Below are positions 34,289 through 43,217 of a stretch of DNA of 64,000 nucleotides, in pieces. Each line of letters opens with the position of its first letter. Within the stretch, counting starts at the first letter, position 1. A model generated the notes under the pieces. It was not told the origin of the DNA. It did not search any database and saw only the letters and a list, made by a program, of their open reading frames with translations. The position numbers and the translations under genes were made by a program. Origin of the DNA: JAVBNT01 sp031551355 (GTDB lineage: Bacteria > Vulcanimicrobiota > CADAWZ01); the NCBI GenBank assembly GCA_031551355.1, contig JAVBNT010000021.1, forward strand, positions 1 through 64,000. Reading direction: 5' to 3'.

Positions 34289-35230
34289 TTGTTCCGCTTC
34301 CGAGAATAATTTAAGCAAAAATTTTGTCCTTGAAACTAAATCTTCAAGACAATCAAGCATTTCGTCAGCCTTTAAAGACAATGATTCCACCCTGTCCAGA
34401 TGATGCTCTTCGCCGTCTTTAATAAACGATTCTATTTCCAAAAGTGACTTTAGATAAAGCCAGAAAGGATTGCGCATAAGTTTTGAGACATCAAAAAATT
34501 CTTTAAGCGGTGCAGAAGATAACCGATATTTTTCCTGCAGTTGATGAACCTTGTCGGCCAGCTCTTTAAGTCTGTCAAGAATAGCCAACTTGTCAAAATT
34601 CCCGGTTCGAAGCTGTTTACAAATGGATAAAAGCAAAGTTGAAAGGGAAGAAGATGTGCCCGGTTTTATACTGCGCGAATTGGGAAGCAGCGAGTCAAGC
34701 CTCGACTTCCTCAGATCTTCCGGGGCTTTCAGCCAAAACTGGCCGACATACTCCCTGGCCTTTTCCTGCCCAAGGAGCAGAGACAGAATTTCCACATAAT
34801 AGTCACGCCCGGCCTCATTCAGTAAATCATCGCTGCCGGATACCGCGGCAATTTTTTTCTGAAAATGCTCATAAGCCTTGCGCATATCTTCTCCGGTAAG
34901 GGCGGACATAACAGACTCTATTGAAAGCTGGCTCTGTTCACCATTTTTGAGAAATGTCTCCAGTTCCGGATTTATTGAATTCTCAAAATATTTTTTTATT
35001 TGCGGCAGAGTAAATCCCGAATCCTGCAGTTCTTTTATCTTAGCGATCCTTTGCAAAACCGAGGCATGGTAATAAGCAACCCTGCCGTCAATTCCTCCAT
35101 AAGGATTTCTGACTGGTTTGGCGATTATACCGAGGGTTACATAATATTTCAGTTTTCGGTCGGAAATATTATGCCCCAATTTCAGCGCAGTTTCAATGAC
35201 CTCGTCGGATGTCAGATATTCATGCTCCAT
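34283..35230 (-). CDS. MerR-type transcriptional regulator with long helical C-terminal domain
   Basis: This 315-residue protein begins with a MerR-like winged helix (about 4-75). It has ISDRKLKYYVTLGIIAKP and the wing-region YGGIDGRVAYYHASVLQRI, then FTLPQIKKYF. The C-terminal about 230 residues are helical and unlike the metal- or drug-binding domains of common MerR proteins. Its start overlaps the preceding gene by 11 bases, so the three-gene unit 36066 to 34283 is translationally coupled. It lies just upstream of the giant repeat-protein gene, and the TGTTAAC boxes fall between them; direct control is an inference. Confidence 0.75.
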   Translation of the reverse strand: MEHEYLTSDEVIETALKLGHNISDRKLKYYVTLGIIAKPVRNPYGGIDGRVAYYHASVLQRIAKIKELQDSGFTLPQIKKYFENSINPELETFLKNGEQSQLSIESVMSALTGEDMRKAYEHFQKKIAAVSGSDDLLNEAGRDYYVEILSLLLGQEKAREYVGQFWLKAPEDLRKSRLDSLLPNSRSIKPGTSSSLSTLLLSICKQLRTGNFDKLAILDRLKELADKVHQLQEKYRLSSAPLKEFFDVSKLMRNPFWLYLKSLLEIESFIKDGEEHHLDRVESLSLKADEMLDCLEDLVSRTKFLLKLFSEAEQI

Positions 35231-35666
35231 CACTTAAATCTTTCCTGAGCTCAAAATCCCTTATTTTTGATATTTCACCAATACCGGCAAGAATTTGCGA
35301 AGCTTCAACAAACATTTCTCTCATCGGCTCCAGTTCATCAGGACAAAAAGTTTTCTCAAGGAAAAGTTTTTCCAGGAGCTCCTGAGAGCCTGAATGCAAA
35401 AGCAAAACGGCTTCCAAAAAATAATTCGCCACTGAAGCAGTCCCTTCCGGCGGCTCATATGAATATCTCTCAATAAAAAATGACAACTCATAAATTATAT
35501 TTTCAAGAACAGCGGCGGCAGCAGCAAAAGAAACTTTACCAACGACAATATCATCGACAAGACCTGCTAAAAAAGTTCCCAGTCCTCTAGGTGGCATACT
35601 CCTGGAAACATTGAATCCCAGGGCATTTAATCTGTCGGAAATATTTTGGGAAAAATCAGCACTCAT
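35220..35666 (-). CDS. Conserved-looking helical protein, unknown function
   Basis: This 148-residue, mainly helical soluble protein lacks a signal peptide and matches no family I recognise. Its region about 80-140 resembles the neighbouring 136-residue protein: PPEG is followed by VxxxFLEAVxLL, an acidic stretch and EASQILAGI, against PPG, VxxFMLESLxLY and EEAEDIIGAI. It overlaps both neighbours (11 bases at each end), so it is a coupled member of an operon ending in the MerR-type gene. The pair may form a complex that modulates the regulator, but there is no direct evidence. Confidence 0.65.
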   Translation of the reverse strand: MSADFSQNISDRLNALGFNVSRSMPPRGLGTFLAGLVDDIVVGKVSFAAAAAVLENIIYELSFFIERYSYEPPEGTASVANYFLEAVLLLHSGSQELLEKLFLEKTFCPDELEPMREMFVEASQILAGIGEISKIRDFELRKDLSDGA

Positions 35667-36066
35667 TTGCCGTCAGCGAGTCACGCTGCTCCTGAATAAC
35701 CTGATCTATTGCTCCTATTATATCCTCAGCTTCTTCCGATTTCAATATCGCCATTTCCAGAAGCTCTCTGTCAGGATTGGTTATATAGCTTCTCATATCA
35801 TCAATACTCTGTTTGTAAAGTTCGAGCGATTCAAGCATAAAATCCCTGACAACTTCCAGACCGGGGGGAGCTTGTGTATTAAAATGATTGCGTATTTCCT
35901 GAATATCCATTTGGACAACATCAAGTGCATTACAAAGTTTATCGTTGTCAAAAACCGGTTCACAAAGCATATGATCCCCAAGAGCTCTTATATATTCTTT
36001 TAAATCCATCTTCACCTCGGGATTTTCAGAGTTATCAATTAAGCTAAATACTGCATCCGGACTCAT
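35656..36066 (-). CDS. Small helical protein, unknown function, paralog-like to the next gene
   Basis: This 136-residue, acidic, all-helical protein without membrane or signal segments is the first gene of the three-gene overlapping unit. Shared positions with the 148-residue neighbour (the PPxG turn, the FLE/MLE helix and the final helix) suggest an ancient duplication. No domain is recognised. The stop overlaps the next start. Confidence 0.6.
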   Translation of the reverse strand: MSPDAVFSLIDNSENPEVKMDLKEYIRALGDHMLCEPVFDNDKLCNALDVVQMDIQEIRNHFNTQAPPGLEVVRDFMLESLELYKQSIDDMRSYITNPDRELLEMAILKSEEAEDIIGAIDQVIQEQRDSLTANEC

Positions 36067-36159
36067 TAACAGGTGTCCCCCTTAACTAATTTATTAATTG
36101 AAAATATTCAAAAGGAAACAATATTATTCCTTTCTCACAACAGAATCATAAATATACTT

Positions 36160-36196
36160 TCCGGGACTGACAAAACAACCGTCTGCCGGTCCCGGA
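36160..36196. repeat. Hairpin downstream of the EF-hand-like protein gene
   Basis: TCCGGGAC (36160-36167) pairs with GTCCCGGA (36189-36196). It sits 14 bases beyond the minus-strand stop but has no T-run, so termination is uncertain. Confidence 0.4.
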
Positions 36197-36209
36197 TAAA
36201 AAACCAATA

Positions 36210-37865
36210 TTATCTGTCTGTCTTCGGAGCCTTACCGTCACCGGCCTTGTCAACAGCTTTCATTTCGGCCAGCATTTTTTTGTAATCTTCGGACTTTATT
36301 CCCTCTTCGCCGCTTGCACGGGCTGTTCTGGCATAATTTTCATAGATATTCCATTTGGCCTTGGCTTTATCATCGAGACGTTCCCAGTTTGATTCTACAA
36401 AAGACAGTAAATCTTCATATTCTTTACCGGCAGCATTGCCGTCAGCATCATTAGTAGCCGCAATTATAAGCTTCTCTATTTGCGCACCGTCAATCTTACC
36501 GTCAGGATTTGATTTTTTCAGAGCCTCTATTGCCGCACCGGAACCGGCATCTTTATACTCGGTCTCTTTGCCTTCACGAGTTTGCGAAGACTCTTCTCCC
36601 CTGCGGGTTCTCTCACTCTCTTCCGCCCTGCCGGAATCGCCGGCCCCTCTTTCTTCCGAAGATTCGGGAGACGTTTCGGCCGGAGGATTCGTCCCCTGCT
36701 GCCCGCGCGCATCTCCTTTAGCAGCGGCCATGTCCCTCTTCACCTTGTCATACATATCGGCGGGAATACCATCCATCCCTCTGGCCCTGCATGTTCTGAC
36801 ACAATTCTCATAGACATTCCATACGGCCTTTGCACTTTTATCAAGACGTTTCCAATTCTGAACGGCAAAATTCTTGAGGTCATCATATTCCTTGCCGGCA
36901 GCATTACCGTCGGCATCGCCGGTTGCCGACAGAATAAGTTTTTCCATCTGACTTCCGTCAATCTTACCGGAAGGATTTGATTTATTCAATTCTTCAATCG
37001 CAGCTCCGGAACTTTCGTCAAGGTATTCCTTGCCGGCTTTGTCATCGGTTTTATCGCCGCCCTTGCCGGGTTTATGGGTATGCTCAAAAACCGGCTCACC
37101 GTTCTCGTCGTTATAAATCAGATCATAGGTATCGGTAGAGCCGTCTTTATTGACAACGGTTTTCTTTCTGGAATCTTCTTCCGGTCCCTGCTGCTCTGCC
37201 GTTACGCTCTTGTCATCACCGACACCATACGTCTCCTTGACACCGTTTTTCTCACGCGAACATGTCGTTCCGTCCTTGGTCAGCTGCTGGCGGTTCCCAT
37301 GTTTGTCGGATTTATCTATTGTGCACTTTCCAGGCTCTTTCTCATTATATTTTACGCTAAGCTTACTACCGTCGGCATTATTTACATTAACGGTTATATC
37401 TCCGTTATGGTTCTTAACAATATTGACGTCGCCGACTTTTTTTCCGTCTATTTTGGTAAGTTCATGCTTGCCGGGACCAAGTTTTGCCACCAGCATTTTC
37501 GCATAGCTTAAATCTTTTTTAATCTCCGTATAAAGCTCCTTATACTCACCTTTGAGCTGCTTGGCTTCATCATTGTCATTTTCACGAACCTTCGTAGCGT
37601 CTTCAATTTTTTTATCATCTTTACTTAATTTAAAAATTTCAAAAAAATCCTGACTATATTTTCTTATTTTGGAATGATCTATGCAACGGCAGGAACTATC
37701 AAGATATTTTATACCCTCGGCCCGCTCGTTATCACTTAAAGTCCTTATGGAAGAAGTTGCTTCCAAAGAGGCGGTCTTAACATCCTCGGTTCTCTGGGAA
37801 CGCCTTGCACTTGAAGCCGATAAACTTTGATAATCATTAACCCCAAATCCACCTATGATACTCAT
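36210..37865 (-). CDS. Leaderless protein with two EF-hand-like repeat domains
   Basis: This 551-residue hydrophilic protein has a Ser-rich N-terminus (MSIIGGFGVNDYQS) without signal peptide. A beta-rich middle (about 130-285) has KDGSTDTYDLIYNDENGEP-style strands. Two copies of a domain of about 93 residues lie at about 287-380 and 443-535, joined by a Ser/Glu/Arg-rich linker. Each copy has a pair of loops, NPxGKIDG and DADGNAAGKE, that resemble EF-hand calcium loops. The first loop has an atypical position 12 (Gln), so calcium affinity is uncertain. GGAGG precedes the ATG. TGTTAAC-type boxes lie upstream at 37906-37957. No known family is recognised. It may be calcium-dependent for folding after export, as with other extracellular EF-hand proteins. 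Confidence 0.75.
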   Translation of the reverse strand: MSIIGGFGVNDYQSLSASSARRSQRTEDVKTASLEATSSIRTLSDNERAEGIKYLDSSCRCIDHSKIRKYSQDFFEIFKLSKDDKKIEDATKVRENDNDEAKQLKGEYKELYTEIKKDLSYAKMLVAKLGPGKHELTKIDGKKVGDVNIVKNHNGDITVNVNNADGSKLSVKYNEKEPGKCTIDKSDKHGNRQQLTKDGTTCSREKNGVKETYGVGDDKSVTAEQQGPEEDSRKKTVVNKDGSTDTYDLIYNDENGEPVFEHTHKPGKGGDKTDDKAGKEYLDESSGAAIEELNKSNPSGKIDGSQMEKLILSATGDADGNAAGKEYDDLKNFAVQNWKRLDKSAKAVWNVYENCVRTCRARGMDGIPADMYDKVKRDMAAAKGDARGQQGTNPPAETSPESSEERGAGDSGRAEESERTRRGEESSQTREGKETEYKDAGSGAAIEALKKSNPDGKIDGAQIEKLIIAATNDADGNAAGKEYEDLLSFVESNWERLDDKAKAKWNIYENYARTARASGEEGIKSEDYKKMLAEMKAVDKAGDGKAPKTDR

Positions 37866-37905
37866 AATATACCTCCATAATACTTTTTATTCTGCTTTGA
37901 GAAAT

Positions 37906-37957
37906 TATTAACAGTAATTTTGTTAACATCTTGTTTGTATTGTATCACATGTTAAAG
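37906..37957. promoter_or_regulatory. TGTTAAC-type boxes upstream of the EF-hand-like protein gene
   Basis: TATTAACA (37906), TGTTAACA (37921) and TGTTAAAG (37950) lie 41-92 bases upstream of the start codon. Spacing is 15 and 29 bases, less regular than the 20-base phasing at 34188-34235. The region is AT-rich, so chance occurrences are possible. Confidence 0.35.
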
Positions 37958-38057
37958 TAAATGTAAAGAGCTTTGATATTTTTTACTAAAGGTTTTTTTA
38001 AGAAATAAAAAAATTAGTTAAAGGGCGGCTGAATTTAAAAGGATCAAATTTTAGCAA

Positions 38058-39338
38058 ATGTTCGAAAAAATACTCGGCAAATATAAAAAAAACAAACCAA
38101 AAGTAGCGGTCATCGACAATTTTACCATTAACTATTTATGGAACCGCAGCGCATTACTGATAAACGTTGAAAACGGCAAAAAAAGACTGCGTAAAGAAAC
38201 GTTATTCGTAAAAGGGGAGACAGCCGAGATACTTATGCTGGATAACTATCCGTTAATAACGCTGCATGGAAACAACAGAGCATGCAATACATGCCATAAA
38301 TTTATTGCGCCCGGGTATGGACTGGACAGAATTGCCTCGGTTGAATTATATACCATCGGGCAAAAACTCAATAACCTTCCGGAATCACTGGCAGCGGCCG
38401 TCGCCGACATAACACCGGTTCTGGAATTAATGCCCTCCGGCTTATACCTAATAGCGGAAATGAATCTTTATCCTACAGACGGCAACGGCAATTTTTTCTG
38501 GGCTTTCAACAGGGAAACGTATGGAGATAACAAATACAAATATTACACGAAAAAAGAAAATATCAACAGTCTCAATCCGTCATATCTGGTTCCTCTGAAA
38601 TCCCCTATTGCATATGACGCCGCCAAAGTCGAACACTATAAAGAAAACCCGAATCTCCCGGCACTGGCATATTTTCTAAACGGCTCACTGTGCGCCCTGC
38701 TGGACGGTCATAATAAAGCAGCAGCCGCAGCACTACAAAAAAGGGAACTAAAAGCTATCGTTATAATTCCTCCTGTTTATTTTGAGATAGAAGACGGACG
38801 TGACAGTTACTTTGCAAACAGAGTAAAATTCGCCAATCATAGTTTTCCATCCGGAGAACTGTTAAGTACCGCATCGATGCAATTGTTATCAGGTAAGGTA
38901 ATGGGAACGACGCAAAAGAAGCTGGAAAAAATTATCGGACTTGCCGATGAATGCTTTGACATTTTTGAATGGGACGACGAACTAATCGAAACAGGAAAAT
39001 ATTTTTTGGAGGCTTCTCAAGTCATTTCCCTAAAAATAGCCGATGATATTTCCGCAAAAAATATAAACGAAATAATAGAAAGAAAGAAAACATGTGAAAA
39101 AGAAGAAATGATGCGCAAGCTTGAGGCTCTTTTCCTTAACGATCAGTCCCTATTCAAAAAACTTACTTTCTACGCTTTATCGGAAAAAAAATACAGTCCT
39201 CTGGGGGAACAAATATTTCAGATACTTGCGACGGTAAAGGAGCTGGATATTACAACATCCTTGACTGATTTTACAGGTTCTATGAATGAGAAATGCTGGA
39301 AAATGCTGGAAATCTCATATAAATATCTGCAAAGTTAA
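38058..39338 (+). CDS. MFEK-family paralog 1: unknown protein with CxxC and ParB-like motif
   Basis: This 426-residue protein is one of three paralogs in the window (also 39467-40795 and 44813-46147). All begin M-F-[ED]-K-I-[LF]-G-K and share CNTCHKF followed by PGYGLDRI near 75-90, and GNFFWAFNRE near 150. All also share the segment ALLDGHNKAAAAALQ near 215, followed by a hydrophobic strand AIVIIPP. That last segment resembles the DGHHR core of ParB/sulfiredoxin-like domains. The C-terminal about 150 residues are helical. No signal peptide is present. The function is unknown; the Cys pair could bind zinc. AAGGATC lies upstream of the ATG. Confidence 0.75.
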   Translation: MFEKILGKYKKNKPKVAVIDNFTINYLWNRSALLINVENGKKRLRKETLFVKGETAEILMLDNYPLITLHGNNRACNTCHKFIAPGYGLDRIASVELYTIGQKLNNLPESLAAAVADITPVLELMPSGLYLIAEMNLYPTDGNGNFFWAFNRETYGDNKYKYYTKKENINSLNPSYLVPLKSPIAYDAAKVEHYKENPNLPALAYFLNGSLCALLDGHNKAAAAALQKRELKAIVIIPPVYFEIEDGRDSYFANRVKFANHSFPSGELLSTASMQLLSGKVMGTTQKKLEKIIGLADECFDIFEWDDELIETGKYFLEASQVISLKIADDISAKNINEIIERKKTCEKEEMMRKLEALFLNDQSLFKKLTFYALSEKKYSPLGEQIFQILATVKELDITTSLTDFTGSMNEKCWKMLEISYKYLQS

Positions 39339-39466
39339 CAACAGCTGTAAAATCCTTCAAAAAGGCCGCCACGACAAACAAATGGGGATTAAGAAATTTC
39401 AATCAGGATATATTTACTTTAATAAAGTGGTATGGCTATATATTTTAAAGGACCAAATTTGAGAGA

Positions 39467-40795
39467 ATGTTTGAGAAAATATTCGGCAAACATGAAAAAA
39501 GCAAACCAAAGGTAACGGTTATCCAAAACCCTACCACTAATATGTTATGGAACCTTTTATGGAACGGCAATGTATTACTGATAAACGTTGAAAACGGCAA
39601 AAATATACTGCGCAAAGAATCCTTATCGGTAAACGGAAAAACAGCCGAAATACTAATGCTGGATAAATTCCCTCTAATAACACTGCACGGAGAAAACAAC
39701 GCCTGCAATACCTGTCATAAATTTATAGCACCCGGGTATGGGCTTGACAGAATAGTCTCGGTTGAATTATATTACACCGGGCAAAAACTTGATAACATTT
39801 CGGAATCACTGGCATCGACCGTTACCGACATCATACCGGTTCTGGAATTAATGCCCTCCGGCCTCTACATAATAGCAGAAATGAATCTTTATCCTACGGA
39901 TGGTGAAGGCAATTTCTTCTGGGCCTTCAACAGGGAAATATATAAAAATGACAAATACAAATACTATACTAAAGAAGAAAATATCAGCCGTTTGCAGCCG
40001 TCATATCTGGTTCCGCTGAAGTCTCCTATTGCATATGACACCGCCAGGGTCGAATACTACAAAGAAAATCCTGAATTCCCGGCCTTGGCATTTTTCCTAG
40101 GCGGTTCACTTTGCGCGCTGATTGACGGGCATAACAAGGCGGCAGCGGCAGCACTGCAAAAAAGGACACTAAAAGCCATCGTAATAATTCCTCCTGTTTA
40201 TTTTGAGGTTAAAGGCAAAGGCGATGCCTACTTCTCAAACAGAGTAAGATTTGCCAATCAGATTTATCGATCCGTAGAACTGTTAAAGACCACGTCAATG
40301 CAGTTTTTACCCCGCAAACACAAGGTCAGCAAAATAAGTCAGAAGGAATTAGACAAAATTATCGGGCTTACCGACGAATGTTTTGACATTTTTGAATGGA
40401 GCGGGGAATTGCTGGAAACAGGAAAATATTTTTTAGAATCATCCGAGCTTATCTCCCTGCAACTGGCCGGTGATATTTCCGACAAAAATGTCGACAATAT
40501 AATTAACAAAAAAAAGCATTGCAGTAAAACGGAAATGATGTGCAAACTTGAGGCGATTTTTATAAATAAAAAACATCTTTTCAAAAAACTTGCTTTTTAC
40601 GCTTTATCGGAGAAAAAATATAGCGCGCTAGGGGAAGAAATCTTCAAAATATTATCCACCATGGATGATAAGGAAGTAACAAAATTCTTTATTAATTTTA
40701 CAAATTCCGCGGGCGGAAAAAACCGCAAAATGATGGAAATTGCCGATGAATACCTTAAGAATAGAGGACACGAACAAACTTGCCGCATATTATAA
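39467..40795 (+). CDS. MFEK-family paralog 2
   Basis: This 442-residue protein is a close copy of the gene 128 bases upstream; long DNA stretches are nearly the same, so the tandem duplication is fairly recent. It retains CNTCHKF, PGYGLDRI and the ParB-like ALIDGHNKAAAAALQ segment. Differences concentrate at the N-terminal 40 residues and the C-terminal helical part. It is followed after 25 bases by a flavodoxin-fold gene, probably on the same transcript. Function is unknown. Confidence 0.75.
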   Translation: MFEKIFGKHEKSKPKVTVIQNPTTNMLWNLLWNGNVLLINVENGKNILRKESLSVNGKTAEILMLDKFPLITLHGENNACNTCHKFIAPGYGLDRIVSVELYYTGQKLDNISESLASTVTDIIPVLELMPSGLYIIAEMNLYPTDGEGNFFWAFNREIYKNDKYKYYTKEENISRLQPSYLVPLKSPIAYDTARVEYYKENPEFPALAFFLGGSLCALIDGHNKAAAAALQKRTLKAIVIIPPVYFEVKGKGDAYFSNRVRFANQIYRSVELLKTTSMQFLPRKHKVSKISQKELDKIIGLTDECFDIFEWSGELLETGKYFLESSELISLQLAGDISDKNVDNIINKKKHCSKTEMMCKLEAIFINKKHLFKKLAFYALSEKKYSALGEEIFKILSTMDDKEVTKFFINFTNSAGGKNRKMMEIADEYLKNRGHEQTCRIL

Positions 40796-40820
40796 TATAC
40801 AACAATTAGGAGATAAAAAA

Positions 40821-41456
40821 ATGAAAGTCTTATTAATCAACGGAAGCCCCAACAGAAAAGGATGTACCAACAGGGCATTATTGGAGATTGCCAGCACCCT
40901 TAGCAGCGAGGGCATATATCATGATATCTTTTGGGTTGGCAACAAACCAATCGCCGGATGCATGGCCTGCTACCGCTGTCAAAAAGAAGGAAAATGCGTT
41001 ATAAACGACGCCGTAGGCGAATTTCTCAAATTCGCCGCGGAATTTGACGGCTTCGTATTCGGAACCCCGGTCCATTATGCAGCCTCAAGCGGCTCTATCA
41101 AGTCGCTTATGGACAGGGCATTTATTTCCGATCTTGCCGGCAACAACAACAAAACTTTTTATCTTAAACCGGCAGCAGCTATCGTTTCCGCCAGAAGAGC
41201 CGGAACTACGGCGGCATTTGATCAGATGAACAAATATTTTACAATTCAGGAAATGCCGGTAATCTCTTCCAGCTACTGGAATATGGTACATGGCAATACG
41301 CCGGAAGAAGTGGAAAAAGACGAGGAAGGGCTATACATAATGCGTACTTTAGCCAGAAACATGGCATATTTCCTCAAATGCAAAGCTGCCGGCGAAAAAG
41401 CCGGAGTCCCACGGCCTATACAGGAGCAGCGCATTATCACAAATTTCATCAGATAA
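40821..41456 (+). CDS. NADPH-dependent FMN reductase/flavodoxin-family protein
   Basis: This 211-residue protein has the FMN phosphate-binding motif INGSPNRKGCTNRAL at 5-20. A Cys-rich CMACYRCQKEGKC segment (about 50-62) follows, then FGTPVHYAASSGSIKSLMDR. These are typical of the flavodoxin-like reductases related to iron-sulfur flavoproteins of anaerobes. The role is FMN-dependent electron transfer or reduction; the partner is unknown. I start at the ATG at 40821, with AGGAGAT 6 bases upstream. A strong terminator follows. Confidence 0.88.
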   Translation: MKVLLINGSPNRKGCTNRALLEIASTLSSEGIYHDIFWVGNKPIAGCMACYRCQKEGKCVINDAVGEFLKFAAEFDGFVFGTPVHYAASSGSIKSLMDRAFISDLAGNNNKTFYLKPAAAIVSARRAGTTAAFDQMNKYFTIQEMPVISSSYWNMVHGNTPEEVEKDEEGLYIMRTLARNMAYFLKCKAAGEKAGVPRPIQEQRIITNFIR

Positions 41457-41490
41457 AATTATCAGTCGTCAGCTCCTTAAAATATTATAT

Positions 41491-41533
41491 AAAAAAATCG
41501 GGGACGCCGTGCTGAATGCTTCCCCGATTTTTT
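41491..41533 (+). terminator. Intrinsic terminator after the flavodoxin-family gene
   Basis: AAATCGGGGA pairs with TCCCCGATTT around a 16-base loop, followed by a run of T. It can also serve the convergent minus-strand gene ending at 41584. Confidence 0.8.
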
Positions 41534-41583
41534 ACAAAATTACAAATCTCCGAAAACAATTACCGTTATTTTTTTACAGGTAA

Positions 41584-42780
41584 TTATTTTTCCGAACAGA
41601 CAATACGGAAACCTGTCGAAGAAGAAGCGGCATCCGGGTCCTGTGAATCCCTGTGTATAACGGTACATTCCACATCCGCCGACAAATAAGCTCCGCCTCT
41701 GACAACCCTATGTGTTCCGGACGCAGGTCCCTTGGGGTCTGTCTGTGAATCGGAAGTGTAATCCACAAACCAATCGCTGCAGAACTCATAAACATTACCG
41801 GAAAAATCAAAAAACCCCAAAGCGTTCGCCTGTTTAGAGCCGACAGCATGCGGTGTTGCAGAAGAGTTGCCGGTATACCAGCAGACATCGGCAATGACAT
41901 TACTGCCGGAATAAGTAAACGGCTGTGCAGTCTCTCCGCCTTTAGCGGCAAATTCCCATTCAGCCTCTGTCGGCAAGCGGTATTCCATATAGACCGGCAA
42001 ACGGCCCGCACTATGTTCGCGTTCATTCAGACGTTTGAAAAATCCATCGGCAGAGCAAAGTTCATTATAACTAACGCTTTCAACAGGGCGGGTATCCATG
42101 GGCGAAAATCCATTAGCAGGCGTAAACCAGCTCGGTTCGGCAGGTAATCCTATAATGTTATTTTCCATTACCGAGCGGTACAAAGCCTGCGTAACCTGAT
42201 ATTTACCGACAGCAAACGGCCTTGTCAAGGTTACTGTATGCGCCGGCTGTCCTATAACCTCCGTTCCGTCAGACGCATCCATGCCCATTGTAAAAACGGC
42301 ACCGGTATTGGCAGCAAGGGCATTTACCATTGGAATATCAGACGGCGGCGTATACATATTAACAGTCACCGGAACAACGGTTGTTTTCTGGCCAAAGATA
42401 GCTTTTATATTACAGGTAGCAGTAACAGCGCGATGTAAATTAGCGGAAACGAGTCCGCCTGTAATGGCGTTCTTGGATGACGAAGACACGGTCGCAACCG
42501 TGGTGTCATCTGATGACCAGATTACACTGTTTGTAATATCATAATCACGGCCGTCACTGTAAGAACCCAAAGCTCTCAACTGGACCTTGCCGTCTCCGGT
42601 CGGTATCAGAGCCTGACCAGGAGTGATATAAATGCCCAGCAAATCGGAATTAGCCTGCGGCCCGGAACACTCAAGACAATTTCCCCCGCCACTGCTGCAG
42701 CCGGCAAAAAAAGGCAATAAAAAAACGGACAGAATAATGACGGATAATTTCGATGATAAAAAAACAAGTATTTTTTTCAT
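41584..42780 (-). CDS. Lipoprotein with Ig-like (Big_2) and formylglycine-generating-enzyme-like domains
   Basis: This 398-residue protein has a signal peptide with lipobox FFAGC (residues about 24-28) and a Big_2-type Ig domain (about 45-145, with LRALGSYSDGRDYDIT and TVATVSS). An FGE/SUMF1 domain follows (about 165-398), with RLPTEAEWEFAAKGG, GNVYEFCSDW, RVVRGGAY and a final GFRIVCSEK. True aerobic FGEs use a Cys pair in the motif after GGSY/W. Here the first Cys position is Ser (GGAYLSADVEC) and only the second is kept, so copper-dependent oxidase activity is unlikely. A binding or structural role, as in many SUMF1-like lipoproteins, is more plausible. The ATG at 42780 follows AAAGG. Confidence 0.82.
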   Translation of the reverse strand: MKKILVFLSSKLSVIILSVFLLPFFAGCSSGGGNCLECSGPQANSDLLGIYITPGQALIPTGDGKVQLRALGSYSDGRDYDITNSVIWSSDDTTVATVSSSSKNAITGGLVSANLHRAVTATCNIKAIFGQKTTVVPVTVNMYTPPSDIPMVNALAANTGAVFTMGMDASDGTEVIGQPAHTVTLTRPFAVGKYQVTQALYRSVMENNIIGLPAEPSWFTPANGFSPMDTRPVESVSYNELCSADGFFKRLNEREHSAGRLPVYMEYRLPTEAEWEFAAKGGETAQPFTYSGSNVIADVCWYTGNSSATPHAVGSKQANALGFFDFSGNVYEFCSDWFVDYTSDSQTDPKGPASGTHRVVRGGAYLSADVECTVIHRDSQDPDAASSSTGFRIVCSEK

Positions 42781-43170
42781 AAACAACAACCTTTCATAAC
42801 AATTAAAAATCCCGTAAACTACAATATAGCACAAAACAAATGAAAAAAACAGAAAAAAAATGTAAACTTAATTATAAATTATGAAACTAAAAATGAAAAT
42901 ACCCCGCTATAATTAAAAAAATACAGACCATACGCGGCAATTATTCACTCTGCGGCAGCTCTCCCCGCGTACATATAAACATCGGCGGCCGTCAATAAAA
43001 CAATACCTCTCAAAACGTCCTTGCGTTGTTTCGACGGAAAAAGTACGCTTAAACTGCAGAATATGCAAAATTCTCAGAAAATAGGGATATTGACACACAT
43101 TTTCACTTTACCCTATAATAAAGATAACGTTATTGAAAAATGTCAACACACATTAATGTTTTTTAATTAT
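42781..43170. other. Divergent intergenic region
   Basis: A gap of about 390 bases lies between two divergently transcribed lipoprotein genes. Apart from the promoter at 43171-43200, no gene, RNA or repeat can be recognised. Short open frames here lack ribosome-binding sites. Confidence 0.5.
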
Positions 43171-43200
43171 TTGACAATATCATAACTGTAATAATATTAT
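43171..43200 (+). promoter_or_regulatory. Strong sigma-70-type promoter
   Basis: TTGACA (43171-43176) and TATTAT (43195-43200) are separated by 18 bases, placing transcription start about 10 bases before the lipoprotein ATG at 43218. AAAGGGTG is the ribosome-binding site. Confidence 0.6.
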
Positions 43201-43217
43201 ATCTGAAAGGGTGAAAT

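Noticed and set aside
42913..43098. Small minus-strand open frame in the divergent intergenic region
   Set aside because: No ribosome-binding site and no recognisable protein features.
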